64,000 nt of DNA, taken from contig NZ_CP045096.1 in NCBI RefSeq assembly GCF_009184865.1, forward strand, positions 9,920,001-9,984,000, read 5' to 3'. Positions 10,818 through 20,649 of this stretch are shown here, piece by piece. Numbering within the stretch: the stretch's first letter is position 1; each line of letters begins with the position of its first letter. The stretch comes from Streptomyces phaeolivaceus (lineage in GTDB: Bacteria > Actinomycetota > Actinomycetes > Streptomycetales > Streptomycetaceae). The position numbers and the translations under genes are program-made. Below the pieces are notes generated by a model. It was not told where the DNA came from. It worked only from the letters and a program-made list of their open reading frames with translations, and did no database searches.

Positions 10818-11184
10818 ATGGGCGGCTGGGACACTGGCCCCTTCGGCATCGACACGGCAGCGGACTTCGCCAACTCCCTCGACGACGCCGAACCCGAGGA
10901 GCGCGAGGCACCGGTCCGTGGCATCCTCACGCGCACCGTCGACGCCACCGGCCGGCTCACCGAAGGAGAATAGGTGGTGGCGTCGACGGTGGCTGATTGC
11001 GGCGCAATGCCGTGACGGCGACCCGATCGACACACCTTGCGGCCCTGAAGAACCCATGCCCGCCTTCCCTGACGATCTCCAGGCGCTCGCGGACGAGGCC
11101 CTCGCTCGCGGCATCGTCAACCGCCTTCGCGCGGTCCTTGCTCCGCCGTCACCGTCCATCCCACTGTTCGATATCGAGCAATGA
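10818..11184 (+). pseudogene. Frameshifted DUF4259-family gene
   Basis: From ATG 10818 the frame reads MGGWDTGPFGIDTAADFANS and continues to LTRTVDATGRLTEGE before a TAG at 10971-10973. After a frame change the rest appears as IAAQCRDGDPIDTPCGPEEP and LQALADEALARGIVNRLRAV, ending at 11184. These are the hallmark beginning (WD.GPF..DTAADFA) and end of the DUF4259 family, whose function is unknown. The internal stop plus frameshift mark it as dead. It separates dapB from the flavoprotein gene and has no evident link to the siderophore. Confidence 0.7.
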
Positions 11185-11491
11185 CAGAGCGTCACCCACC
11201 ACAAAACCTGAGCCAGAACCTGAGAACTGACATCGCCTGGTGGTCGGCTTCGGCACCATCGAACGGCCTCGCACCGGGCCGCGTCAGCCCCCTTTCCAGC
11301 AGCCCCGGGAGGGGCCCGGTTGCGCGGGGTTCGATCGCCGGGGGGCAGAGCCGCGACCCGGAGAAGCGGGCGTTGGTGAGGTATCGCCGCCCGGTTGATC
11401 ACCTTCGCCCCGGCCGTCAAGCCACCGCGCACGCTCCCTCGCCCGACTCGTCACCTCAGTGGCAGTGGTCCAGAACACACCAACATTTAAC
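11185..11491. other. Intergenic stretch without recognised feature
   Basis: I see no convincing coding frame, tRNA or repeat here. Downstream, at 11492, begins an iron box. Confidence 0.5.
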
Positions 11492-11510
11492 TTAGGTAAG
11501 GCTAAGCTGC
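11492..11510. promoter_or_regulatory. Iron box of the TcuA-like flavoprotein gene
   Basis: TTAGGTAAGGCTAAGCTGC matches 15 of 19 iron-box positions. It lies 173 bp before the preferred start of the flavoprotein gene. Confidence 0.75.
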
Positions 11511-11682
11511 ATTACTGCAGGCCGAGCGGCGGGCCAAGGGCCGGCTGCGGCTCGCACGGACAGTGCCGCCGCTCAGCCCGGCCACGGTCGATGCCGGCCG
11601 GTCGGGTTGTCTGTGGCGATTCGCCCGGGTTGACGAGGCAGCTTGGTTTCCGAAGGAAGTGGCTGTCGGTGGGGAGGTGGAC

Positions 11683-13131
11683 ATGCGCGATCCGGAAGTT
11701 GTTGTGGTGGGCGGAGGAAACGCCGGTTACTGCGCGGCTCACGCGGCGGCCGAGCGCGGGCGACGCGTAGTGCTGCTGGAGAAGGCGCCGCGGGCGCACG
11801 CCGGCGGGAACAGCTACTACACCCTGGGTTCGACCCGGATGGTGCACGACGGGCTCGGCGACCTGCTCCAGGTCCTTGAGCCTGATGAGCGTCACGCGCG
11901 TACCGAGGTCCCGCCGTATCCGGCGGCGGAGTTCCTGGCCGATCTGGAGCGGGTCACCGGAGGGCGGGGCGACAAGGAACTTGCCGAGGCTGTCGTCGAA
12001 GGCTCGCGTGACGCTGTCCGCTGGCTGCACGCATTGGGGCTGCGATTCCAACTGATGTATGAGCGGCAAGCTCACGAGAGTCCCGACGGGACCTTCGTGT
12101 TCTGGGGTGGATCGCACGTGTCCAACATCGACGGCGGACCTGGGCTGATATCGGCCCATGAGCGCATCGCCTCACGACTCGGAGTCGAGGTGCGCTACAA
12201 CTGTTCGGTCACGGGGCTGATGACTGACGGTGGTTCGGTCGTCGGCGTTCGGATAGGCGATCAGGAGCTGCCGGCGGAGTCGGTGGTGATCGCCAGCGGC
12301 GGTTTCGAGGCGAATGCGCAATGGCGTCAGCGTTACCTGGGAGACGGCTGGCAGCACGCGAAGGTGCGGGGCACGCCGTACAACACCGGTGATCTGATCG
12401 GCGCGGCGCTGGAGATAGGCGCAGATCGTGGAGGTGACTGGTCGACTTGCCACAGTGTTCCGTGGGACGCGTCATTTCCCGAGAACGAGAGCAATCGTGC
12501 CTTGACGAACAGGCTCAGCCGGTACGGCTATCCGCTCGGCATCGTCGTCAACCGCCGGGGCCAACGGTTCTTCGACGAAGGCGCGGACTTTCGCAACTAT
12601 ACGTACGCGAAGTACGGCAAGGTGATCCTCGAACAGCCGGGTTCGGTGGCGTTTCAGGTATTCGATGCGAAGTCGCGCCCGATGCTGGCGGCGTACGAGT
12701 ACGAGATGCCCGGGATCGTCCCGGTCGTCGCCGACAGCGTCGAAGAGCTTGCCGCGGCCATGGATGTCGATGTCGACGGATTCGTGCAGACGGTTCGGGA
12801 GTTCAACTCGTCGATCGACACCAGCCGTCCGCTCGATCCGACGATCAAGGACGGCCGCAGCGCAGCGGTGGAGCCCGTCAAGAGCAATTGGGCATCGGCG
12901 GTCGAGGCGCCGCCGTACTACGCGTATCCGGTGACTTGTGGAATCAGTTTCACCTTCGGTGGCCTGCGCGGTGACGTTGACGGCCGGGTGCTCGATCGGT
13001 CGGGTGAGCCCATCCCCGGACTCTTCGCGTGCGGTGAAACGCTCGGCGGGCTCTTCAGCGCGAACTACCCGACGGGCGCCGGCCTGACCGCCGGAATGGT
13101 GATCGGGCGACGTGCCGGCTCGCTCGCCTGA
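11683..13131 (+). CDS. FAD-dependent dehydrogenase, TcuA/fumarate-reductase family
   Basis: This 482-residue flavoprotein starts at ATG 11683 behind a clear GGGGAGG. It shows the dinucleotide-binding VVVVGGGNAGYCAAHAAAER motif at the N-terminus, a GGNSYYTLGSTRMVHDGL segment typical of tricarballylate dehydrogenase (TcuA) relatives, and the C-terminal FAD-closing motif GLFACGETLGGLFSANYPTG. The family performs C-C dehydrogenation or reduction next to carboxylates. In this cluster it could dehydrogenate a reduced, carboxylated intermediate such as a dipicolinate-type ring made by DapB; this is inference. It has its own iron box and stands alone between dapB and the N-monooxygenase operon. An upstream in-frame start at 11563 lacks family similarity and is not preferred. 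Confidence 0.8.
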   Translation: MRDPEVVVVGGGNAGYCAAHAAAERGRRVVLLEKAPRAHAGGNSYYTLGSTRMVHDGLGDLLQVLEPDERHARTEVPPYPAAEFLADLERVTGGRGDKELAEAVVEGSRDAVRWLHALGLRFQLMYERQAHESPDGTFVFWGGSHVSNIDGGPGLISAHERIASRLGVEVRYNCSVTGLMTDGGSVVGVRIGDQELPAESVVIASGGFEANAQWRQRYLGDGWQHAKVRGTPYNTGDLIGAALEIGADRGGDWSTCHSVPWDASFPENESNRALTNRLSRYGYPLGIVVNRRGQRFFDEGADFRNYTYAKYGKVILEQPGSVAFQVFDAKSRPMLAAYEYEMPGIVPVVADSVEELAAAMDVDVDGFVQTVREFNSSIDTSRPLDPTIKDGRSAAVEPVKSNWASAVEAPPYYAYPVTCGISFTFGGLRGDVDGRVLDRSGEPIPGLFACGETLGGLFSANYPTGAGLTAGMVIGRRAGSLA

Positions 13132-13268
13132 GCCGCTGCTCAGGACGCGTGCACACGTGCGGTCGGAAGCCGCCGTGCGGCCCGCATGCCTCGGGACGAG
13201 CGTCGGCCGCCGATCGGACCGGCGATCTCCTCGGAGGTGCGTCGCGGTGGCTTGCGGCACACAACGAC

Positions 13269-13287
13269 CGAAGTTAGGCTTACCTAA
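13269..13287. promoter_or_regulatory. Iron box of the N-monooxygenase-mbtH-panD operon
   Basis: The 19 bases centred on AGTTAGGCTTACCTAA match about 15 of 19 iron-box positions. The site lies 90 bp upstream of the preferred start of the N-monooxygenase gene. Confidence 0.75.
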
Positions 13288-13376
13288 GTTATTGGTGCTA
13301 TGGTTGGCCCTCGATGAGGGATGGCCGGTCATCGCGCCGTTCGTTCGCGACCTGCGGCAAAAGGGGCCATCGCCGG

Positions 13377-14753
13377 ATGACGAAGGATGAGTTGGTCAAT
13401 GGCGGTGACCGTCATCTCGGATCGGGAGAGTGCGCCGACGGCGAGGTCGACATTCTTGGTATCGGTTTCGGGCCGTCGAATCTGAGCCTGGCGATCGCGA
13501 TCGAGGAACTCAATGAGCGTCGACCTGCGGGCCGACGGCTGACGGCGAGGTTCGTCGATGCCCGGCGGCAATTCGGGTGGCATGACGGGATGTTGTTGCC
13601 GGGCGCGACCATGCAGATCAGTTTCCTGAAGGACCTGGTCTCGCCGCGAACCCCGACCAGTTCGTTCACGTTCCTGAACTACCTGCATGAGCAGGGGCGG
13701 GTGTCCGACTTCATCAATCTCAAGACGTTCTTCCCGACGAGACGTGAGTTCCACGGGTACTTGAGCTGGGCCGCGAGCCGGATCGACCTTCCGGTCTCCT
13801 ACGGTACGAGGGCGACCCGTATCGACTGGAGTGGCGGGAGGTTCGAGGTCACGCTCGAGTCCGTGGTCGACGGCTCGGAGGTGACGAAGGTCGCGGCACG
13901 TCATGTGGTGATCGGCTCCGGAAGCCGGCCGGTGCTGCCGGAGGGGATCGAGCCGGGACCCAGGGTGTTCCACAACCATCAGTTGCTGAACAGGCTCGCC
14001 GAGTTGCCCTCGCGGACGAACGGCCGCTTCCTGGTCGTAGGGTCCGGGCAGAGTGCGGCGGAGGTCGCTGCGTACCTGCACGATTCGTATCCCGATGCCG
14101 AAGTACACGCGTCCTTCCGCCGGTACGGCTATACCCCGTCCGACGACACGCCCTACGCCAACCGCATCTTCGATCCGGAGGCGGTTGACGAGTTCTACAC
14201 GGCACCGCCGGAGCTCAAGCAGCAACTGCTGGACTATCACTGGCAGACCAACTACTCCGCCGTCGATGCCGACCTCATCGAGGATCTCTACCGGCGTGAG
14301 TACGACGAAGGCACGCGTGGTGTGCGTCGGCTGATCGTGCACCGGGTCACCGGGATCGAGCGGCTGAGCGAGGGCTCCGACGGGGTCACAGTGACGATCC
14401 GTGACCTGGGAAACCGGGGCAGCACCACGCTCGAGGTCGACGCCGCCATCTTCGCCACCGGGTTCCGTCCCGCGGACACCCGCGGCATGCTCGGGCCGAG
14501 CATTGACGGGTCGTCCTCGTTCGAGGGGGATCGCCCGATCGTCGAGCGTGACTACCGGCTGCGTCTGCGCAGCGTTCCCGAACGGATCTTCTTCAACGGC
14601 GGGGTCCTGCACAGTCACGGGTTGACCTCGTCCCTGCTGTCCAACGTCGCGATCCGCGCCGCCGACATTCTGCGTGCGATCACCGGCGAGCAGCCCGATC
14701 ACCCCGCCACCCGGCAACGATTGCCTGCTGCGAACCGGACCGACCCCCGATAG
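13377..14753 (+). CDS. L-ornithine/L-lysine N-monooxygenase (SidA/PvdA/IucD family)
   Basis: A 458-residue flavin- and NADPH-dependent N-hydroxylase that makes the hydroxylamine precursor of a hydroxamate iron ligand. It carries the family start [20 protein letters not shown], the substrate region [20 protein letters not shown], the NADPH motif [18 protein letters not shown] and the C-terminal [12 protein letters not shown] segment. Members act on Orn (N5) or Lys (N6). The NRPS2 adenylation code below fits N5-hydroxyornithine, so Orn is favoured. The ATG at 13377 has AGGGG ten bases upstream; an earlier in-frame ATG at 13314 adds a basic, family-unlike extension. It is first in an iron-box operon, with mbtH-like and panD downstream. 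Confidence 0.9.
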   Translation: MTKDELVNGGDRHLGSGECADGEVDILGIGFGPSNLSLAIAIEELNERRPAGRRLTARFVDARRQFGWHDGMLLPGATMQISFLKDLVSPRTPTSSFTFLNYLHEQGRVSDFINLKTFFPTRREFHGYLSWAASRIDLPVSYGTRATRIDWSGGRFEVTLESVVDGSEVTKVAARHVVIGSGSRPVLPEGIEPGPRVFHNHQLLNRLAELPSRTNGRFLVVGSGQSAAEVAAYLHDSYPDAEVHASFRRYGYTPSDDTPYANRIFDPEAVDEFYTAPPELKQQLLDYHWQTNYSAVDADLIEDLYRREYDEGTRGVRRLIVHRVTGIERLSEGSDGVTVTIRDLGNRGSTTLEVDAAIFATGFRPADTRGMLGPSIDGSSSFEGDRPIVERDYRLRLRSVPERIFFNGGVLHSHGLTSSLLSNVAIRAADILRAITGEQPDHPATRQRLPAANRTDPR

Positions 14754-14774
14754 GAACAACGAGGAGCAGCACTC

Positions 14775-15050
14775 ATGGCCCAGAACCCGTTCGACGACGA
14801 CAACGGTTCCTTCTACGCGTTGATCAACCGCGAGGAGCAACACTCGTTGTGGCCGACGTTCAAGCCGGTGCCGGCCGGTTGGAGCATCGCGTACGGCGAA
14901 CCCGGCGGCAGACCGCGCCAGGAAGTACTCGACTGGATCGACGAGCACTGGACCGACATCCGCCCGAAGTCGTTGCGCGATCACATTTCCCGGTACGAGA
15001 CACACAACACCGACAAGGCCGCCGGCACCTCCGATGCCGCCCTTGCGTAG
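14775..15050 (+). CDS. MbtH-like protein
   Basis: The 91-residue product has the MbtH hallmarks: [20 protein letters not shown] at the start, the SLWP motif, and the core tryptophans in [15 protein letters not shown] and [11 protein letters not shown]. MbtH-like proteins bind NRPS adenylation domains and are often required for their solubility or activity. This is the only copy seen, so it probably serves the A domains of both NRPS1 and NRPS2. The last residues after HISRYE are a short variable tail. It starts 21 bases after the N-monooxygenase stop with GAGGAG upstream. Confidence 0.95.
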   Translation: MAQNPFDDDNGSFYALINREEQHSLWPTFKPVPAGWSIAYGEPGGRPRQEVLDWIDEHWTDIRPKSLRDHISRYETHNTDKAAGTSDAALA

Positions 15051-15124
15051 CAAGGCAGCCCGAACATCATCGTCTGATCCGCAGAACGCACCCCGCACAA
15101 CTCATAGAGGAAGAGGACCCGGAC

Positions 15125-15538
15125 ATGCTTCGCGAAGTCCTGGGCGGAAAAATCCACCGCGCCACTGTCACCCAGGCCGACTTGCACTACGTGGGTTCGC
15201 TGACACTCGATGAAGACCTCGCGCGTGCCGCGGGCCTGACCGAAGGTGAGAAAGTTCAAGTCGTCGACATCACCAACGGGGCCCGTCTCGAGACCTACAT
15301 CATCATCGGGGCCGCCGGAAGTGGCGAAATCTGCATCAACGGCGCGGCGGCACATCTCATCCACCCCGGCGACCTGGTGATCATCATGTCTTTCGTGCTG
15401 GCCGAGGAGTCCGAACTGGCCGACTACCAGCCCAAGGTCGTGCACGTCGACGCCAACAACCGCATCATCGCCTTGGGCAATGACCTCGCCGAGCCGGTCC
15501 CAGGGGCGGACGATCAGGTTTCTTCTCGCGTGAGGTGA
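15125..15538 (+). CDS. panD: Aspartate 1-decarboxylase, pathway-dedicated
   Basis: This 137-residue protein is full length for pyruvoyl-dependent PanD. It begins [20 protein letters not shown] and keeps the self-processing Gly-Ser pair ([10 protein letters not shown], residues near 24-25) whose Ser becomes the pyruvoyl cofactor. [12 protein letters not shown] and [17 protein letters not shown] complete the fold. It converts aspartate to beta-alanine. Housekeeping panD lies with pantothenate genes; here it is the third gene of an iron-box operon and both NRPSs have a beta-alanine-like adenylation code, so it very probably supplies beta-alanine to the siderophore. Start ATG 15125 follows a GAGGAAGAGGA ribosome-binding site. 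Confidence 0.93.
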   Translation: MLREVLGGKIHRATVTQADLHYVGSLTLDEDLARAAGLTEGEKVQVVDITNGARLETYIIIGAAGSGEICINGAAAHLIHPGDLVIIMSFVLAEESELADYQPKVVHVDANNRIIALGNDLAEPVPGADDQVSSRVR

Positions 15539-15759
15539 GCCTTCGTCACCAAGCCGGTGATATCGCGAACGGGTGCTTGTGGGCGGCATGGTTCTCCACC
15601 GGCAACTGCAGTGGCCCACTGAACTTGAGCCGGCCACCGGCACCCGACTCGACCGCTGTGGTTTCGCAGACGAGTCCCGACACGACTGGGTTTGGTGGCA
15701 GGTTCCAAGGCCCATGCAACGAGTGTTCGCCTCCTCCGGCCAGGAGGTCTTCTTCGAGG

Positions 15760-15910
15760 GCCGCCAACCCCGACATCGACCCCGCCGTCGTGCACTCACT
15801 GGCCAACCATGAAGGGGTGAAGTAGGGCCTGCCGCTGTGCCTGGTCGGCGACTCCAGCACTGGTGAATCGCACCTGATGATCGCCCTCGGCACGGAAGTC
15901 GCCTGCTCCG
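15760..15910 (+). pseudogene. IstB-like ATPase fragment (IS21 family)
   Basis: The frame reads NPDIDPAVVHSLANHEGVK, a stop, then LPLCLVGDSSTGESHLMIAL, which is the Walker A region of IS21 helper ATPase IstB. The canonical GDSGTGKSH is GDSSTGESH here, so the P-loop Lys is lost as well. The bases from the panD stop at 15538 to here carry no other recognisable gene. Confidence 0.7.
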
Positions 15911-16080
15911 GCCTTGAGGCGGAACGCCTCAGCGCCGTCGACGCGCGTACGTGTGCTGTGCCGGTGTGGACCCAGATCAGCAACGGACGGCGGGGATGAC
16001 CTGTCGAATCCGACCGTGCTCCCGGAGTCGGCGGCGGGCCGCCGGTGTTCATAGCCGCGAAGACCTCACGCCGTCTCACG

Positions 16081-16410
16081 GTGCACCTCCTGACTTTGCG
16101 GGAGGTCGAAGCCGTGCGAGTGGTGGACCTGACGCCGGGATGCGACGGGCCACGCTGAGCGGCGAGCAGCTCTGCGAGTGCACCTCGGCGAGCGGCTTCC
16201 CGCAGTCGGCCTTCGACTCCCCTGCATTCGATGACGACATCCGTCTGGTGTTCCGTTGCCCCGGCCGTGCCTAGCCGGTGCTGCCGGTGCAGCAGGAGAG
16301 GGGCGTGGACCTGCCGAGGAACCCGCGGCCCCTGTCGAAGGTCTACAGGGTGCGTCGCTGGGACCCCGAGGCAGGTGAGCTGGACGTGGACTTCGTCAGG
16401 CTGGATTTAT
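16081..16410 (+). pseudogene. Decayed siderophore-interacting protein gene (ViuB/SIP type)
   Basis: In consecutive frames the region encodes LREVEAVRVVDLTPG (from about 16102), MRRATLSGEQL and FDSPAFDDDIRLVFRCPGRA (16139-16274), then VYRVRRWDPEAGELDVDFVR (16337-16400). These line up in order with the N-terminal 110 residues of the intact SIP domain at 25051. One frameshift and one stop are evident, and the rest of the gene is replaced by IS21 sequence. It is a relic of a second NAD(P)H-dependent ferric-siderophore reductase. Confidence 0.75.
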
Positions 16411-16424
16411 CAGTGGGTTCTGCT

Positions 16425-16994
16425 GCCGCAACCATCTCGTCCTGGTGCCCAAGGTCGCCACGTCGGCCGAGCTCAACGCACTGGTCGACGACTGGGACGA
16501 GGCCGATGACGTCCACCGGGGTCCGGTCGCGCCCGCAGGCCATCACTGAACGCTTCGCGCTGGAACGGCCGTTACCGGCCCTCGGTGCCGGACGAGGTCT
16601 TCGAAACCGGCCGCGTGTTCACCCCGCGAGTGGACCGCTACAGCCACGGCAGCCGCCTGGAGCTGGACCACTGGGCCTGCTGCTGCACGGGCACCTGGAC
16701 CACGGCGACGTCGTTGACGGGATCGCTGCCGCACTTCGTGCGGGTGTTCTGACTGCGGACGCGGTCGCCCCGGAGGCCCGCAAGGCCGCCGATTCCCAGT
16801 CCGGACTGGTCTTCGATGGGTTGGACGTGTTCGCCGACTCGCCGTCCTCACTGCCGAAACAGCCGCAGGCCACATCGCTGACGTTCTGGCGGCCGGCCCG
16901 ACTGCCGGCCCGACTGCCGGCCGATACCCGACTGCTTCCGTCGGTTGCGGCCTACGACGAGTTGCTGCGGCTTCACCGCAGGCCACAGAGGTGA
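16425..16994 (+). pseudogene. IstA transposase C-terminal remnant (IS21 family)
   Basis: Pieces of an IS21 transposase occur in changing frames: DEVFETGRVFTPRVDRYS near 16590-16640, DVVDGIAAALRAGVLTADAV near 16707-16770, and the typical ending LPSVAAYDELLRLHRRPQR before TGA at 16992-16994. The DDE catalytic core is absent. It is followed at once by the istB start, the natural IS21 gene order, so this is one truncated element. Confidence 0.75.
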
Positions 16995-17000
16995 GACGGG

Positions 17001-17205
17001 ATGACCAGCAACCGCCATCGGGGCATCACCGAGCAAGCCGCCGACGTCGCGATCGACACCGACTGCCGGGCACTTCGGCTGCCGACGATCCGCGCGGAGT
17101 TCCCCGACGTCGCCTCGACCGCCGAACGCGAGCAGATGACCTACCGCGGATTCCTCGCCGAGCCGCTGACGGCCGAGGGCGACGACCGGGCCAGGCGCTC
17201 CGGCC
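17001..17205 (+). pseudogene. IstB N-terminal remnant (IS21 family)
   Basis: From ATG 17001 the frame gives ADVAIDTDCRALRLPTIRAE and TYRGFLAEPLTAEGDDRARR, the N-terminal region of IS21 helper ATPase IstB. Homology ends near 17205, before the Walker A motif, and the frame runs into an unrelated ABC-ATPase scrap. Confidence 0.75.
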
Positions 17206-17277
17206 GAGTGCTGGACGAGTTGTCGGGTGGTCAGCGCCAGCGGGTGTAGTTGGCCATGGCGGTCGCGCAGCACACGA
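17206..17277 (+). pseudogene. FecE-type ATPase scrap
   Basis: The frame reads LDELSGGQRQRV, a TAG, then LAMAVAQHT. This is the ABC signature region of ferric-siderophore importers (ELSGGQRQRVW.AMALAQ.T) with the conserved Trp codon TGG turned to TAG. Only about 24 codons survive, fused to the istB piece. Confidence 0.65.
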
Positions 17278-17309
17278 GCATGAGTACTGGGGTGGGCGGC
17301 ACCACGTTG

Positions 17310-17328
17310 CAAGGTTAGCCTAACCTTC
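17310..17328. promoter_or_regulatory. Iron box of NRPS1
   Basis: CAAGGTTAGCCTAACCTTC has a perfect 7-1-7 palindromic core (AGGTTAG-C-CTAACCT, 17312-17326). It lies 57 bp upstream of the preferred NRPS1 start and only 12 bp before the earlier alternative GTG. Confidence 0.88.
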
Positions 17329-20300
17329 ATTAAGGTTACGGTGATCCTTGCCTCGGTCGGCTCGACCTGGTCTCAAGAGAAGTGGGTGTGGCTTCCGTTG
17401 ACGACTTTCGATCGTGTGGAGTTGACTGCGAGCCAGCGCGGCAATTGGGTGGCACGGAAGCTTGCTCCCGAGTCCTCGGTATTTTGCGCGGGTCAGTTGA
17501 TCTGGCTGAACGGCCCGGTCGATCCGGCCCTGTTCGCGTCCTCGGTCAGTGTTGTCTTCGCGGAGACCGACGCGTTGCGGGTACGTTTCGGCGACGACGA
17601 CGGTGTCCCTTTTCAGTACATCGACACCGCCACGACACTCACGACAGAGATCGTCGACGCCGGCCACGGCGATGATCAGATCCGGGTACTGGCCCGCGAA
17701 CAACTCACCGCAGCACCAGCCACCGCCGCCGGGGAACCGACGACGACCTCGACCCTGATCCGCCGCGAGAACGGCACCTGGGCATGGGTCCTGGTCACCA
17801 ACATCCTGCTCGTCGACGGCTACAGCATTTCTCTGTTCATCCGCCGCGTCGCCGAGGTCTACTCCGCACAGCAGGCCGGCGATTCGGTCCCGGACCGCTG
17901 GTTCGGCACCCTGGAAAACATCACAAACACCCACAAGCGCAACGATTCCAGCGCCGAAGCAGACGTCACGTACTGGAGCAGTGTCCTCGGGGTCGAGAAC
18001 ACCAGCCAGGTGGAGGACTTGTCGGGAGTCTTCGTATCCTCAAGCCAGCCAGTTGTCGTCCCGATACCCGACGACACCTACTCGAAGGTTCAGCAGTTCG
18101 CCCGCACCGCGCGGGTCTCCTGGACCGATTCCCTGATCGCGCTGTGGGGTGTCTACACCGCTCTGGTCGAGGGGCGTGACTGTGTAGCGGTCCGGGTTCC
18201 CTTGATGCTGCGCGACGATCGCGAATCACTGAGAACACCAAGCGCGATCTCGAGAGCAATCCCGGTTGTCACCACGATCAGCCCGTACCACGTCTTTGCC
18301 GATGTCCTCAAGGCCGTCGCGGACCAGTTGAAGACTTCCCGGCGTCACACGACTGTCGAAGATCACCAGATCGCCCGTTTGTGGCCGAATGGGCAAGCGT
18401 CGTATCTCGCGCTCCCGACGATCAACATCAGACTCTTCGAATCAATGCCGCGCCTGGGCGACATCGACGCGATCCCTGAAACGATCAGCACCGGTCCGGT
18501 CGGATCGCTCGACCTCGCGATCTACCGCCACCCCGACTCCGGAATCCGGCTAGAACTGTCCACGGGCTCCGCCACCGGCAACCCACTCCGGCACGCCGAA
18601 CAATTCAGCCACTTCCTCAACACCGCCCTTCACGGTTCCCCGGCCCAGACCCTGCACGAACTGAGTACCGGATTCACACCCGATGTTGATGGTCCGGACT
18701 CGACGTGGGTACGAGGCGAGACGCTCGATGTTGCGCCGACGACAGTGGACGTGTCGGTGACGATGGACGCGCTGGTGCGTCGCCGGGTCGCGGCTGATCC
18801 GGACGCGGTCGCGGTCGTCGCCGACGACGGCAGCGAACTCACCTACAGTCAGTTCGATGCACGGGTCAACGCTCTCGCCCATCTCCTGGTCGATGAGGGC
18901 GTGCGGGTCGGGGACCGCGTCGCGATCGCCATGACGCGTTCGGTCGACCTGGTCGTGGCGCTTGCCGGAGTGATCCGCGCGGGAGCGGCCTACGTGCCGA
19001 TCGATCCGGGATATCCCGCAGAACGCGTCAAGCACATCCTCGACAACGCCGCACCCAGCGTCGTGATCACCGACCGACACACCGCCGAGACACACAAAGA
19101 CGCACTGGGCGAACATCCCGCACCACTACTCCGCATCGATGACCGCGACATACAGCAGCACCTGGCCACCGGTCAGGAAACCGCCCCTGCTCTGACGCGG
19201 CCGTTGAACGACCTCGACGCGGCTGTCGTGATCTTCACTTCAGGAACGACAGGCAACCCGAAGGGCGTGGCCCTCACGCACCGTGCACTCGCCAACCGCC
19301 TCGCCTGGGGTCAGCGGGCTCTGGATTACAGGCCAGAGGATGTGGCGCTGTCGAAGAGCGGTGTGGGTTTTGTCGATGCCGTGACCGAGTTGTTCGGGCC
19401 GATGATCGCCGGTGCCCGGATCGTGGTCGTGGCCGCGGAAGCCGCGCAAGATCCAGCCGGCCTGCTCGACACGATCGCCCGACACCGTGTCACACATCTG
19501 CTGACCGTGCCCAGTCTGGCCGACGTCCTCGTCCGCCATGACGACGCACCCACAGCGCTGGCCACGATCCGGTCCTGGATCTCCTCCGGTGAGGCACTCA
19601 CCCCGGGCACCGCGACCACCATGCGAACGACCACACCGCAAGCGGTACTCCACAACTTCTACGGCTCGACCGAGGTCACCGGCGACGGCACGGCGGCCAT
19701 CATCACCGACACCCAGAACACTCCGATCGGTGCACCGGTCGCGAACACGACAGCACGTGTTCTTGACGCCTGGCTGCGCCCGGTACCGGTCGGTGTGGCA
19801 GGTGAGCTCTACCTGGGTGGAGTGCAACTCGCCGATGGATACGTCGCACGTCCGGGTCTGACGGCTGACCGATTCGTGGCTGATCCGTTCAGCGACGACG
19901 GCGCGCGGCTGTATCGCACCGGCGATGTCGTGCGATGGAACTCCGAAGGGCAGTTGGAGTACCTCGGCCGCAGCGACGACCAGGTGAAGATTCGCGGACA
20001 CCGGATCGAACCCGCCGAAATCCGCGCCGTCCTCGAACGGCACCCGGCAGTGTCGGGTGCCGCGATCATCGCCCTGGACCATCCCGCCGGCGGAAAGTAC
20101 CTCGCCGCGTACATCACCACGACCAGCACCACGACCAGCACCACGGACGCGGTGCCGACCGACGCACTCCGCGAGCACCTCGCACGATCGCTGCCGGACC
20201 ACATGGTCCCCACCACGTTCACACGCCTGGACCGGTTCCCCGTCACCGCCAACGGGAAGCTCGATCGCCACGCGTTGCCGCAACCAGACCTGACCGCAGG

Positions 20301-20649
20301 CGCAGCCGACGGCCGCGCACCGCAAACCGTCACCGAGATCGCCCTCGCCGGCATCTTCCGCGACGTACTGCACCTCGCCGACGACCTCGACCTCGGCGTG
20401 GACAACGACTTCTTCCGCATGGGCGGACACTCGCTGCTCGCCACACGAGTCGCCGCACGCGCCAACGCACTGCTCGGCGCGGCACTCACGTTGCGCGATG
20501 TCTTCGACCACCCCCGCATCAGCGAACTCGCCCGTATCGCCGACACCACCACCGCTACCACCGCTACCACCGAGACGTCCAGCACGCGAATCGGCGAACT
20601 ACCACGCCCAACCCCACTACCCGTCTCGTACGGACAACAAGCACTCTGG
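17311..20649 (+). repeat. 3.3-kb long direct repeat, copy 1 (with 31863-35203)
   Basis: The iron box, leader and whole C*-A(beta-Ala)-T module of NRPS1 recur at the start of NRPS2, with long identical stretches, for example around 19230-19700 versus 33780-34250. Similarity ends abruptly just inside the next C domain, after the shared codons for GQQALW. The C-domain middle (about 17900-18010) is the least conserved part. Confidence 0.9.

Noticed and set aside
11290..11345. tRNA-like GGTTCGATC segment
   Set aside because: The bases around it do not form a T-arm stem or a cloverleaf, and no acceptor stem is found.
16278..16994. A single 238-residue protein
   Set aside because: The frame joins a SIP-gene piece to an IstA transposase end, with the matching parts of each in other frames. 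It is two remnants, not a gene.
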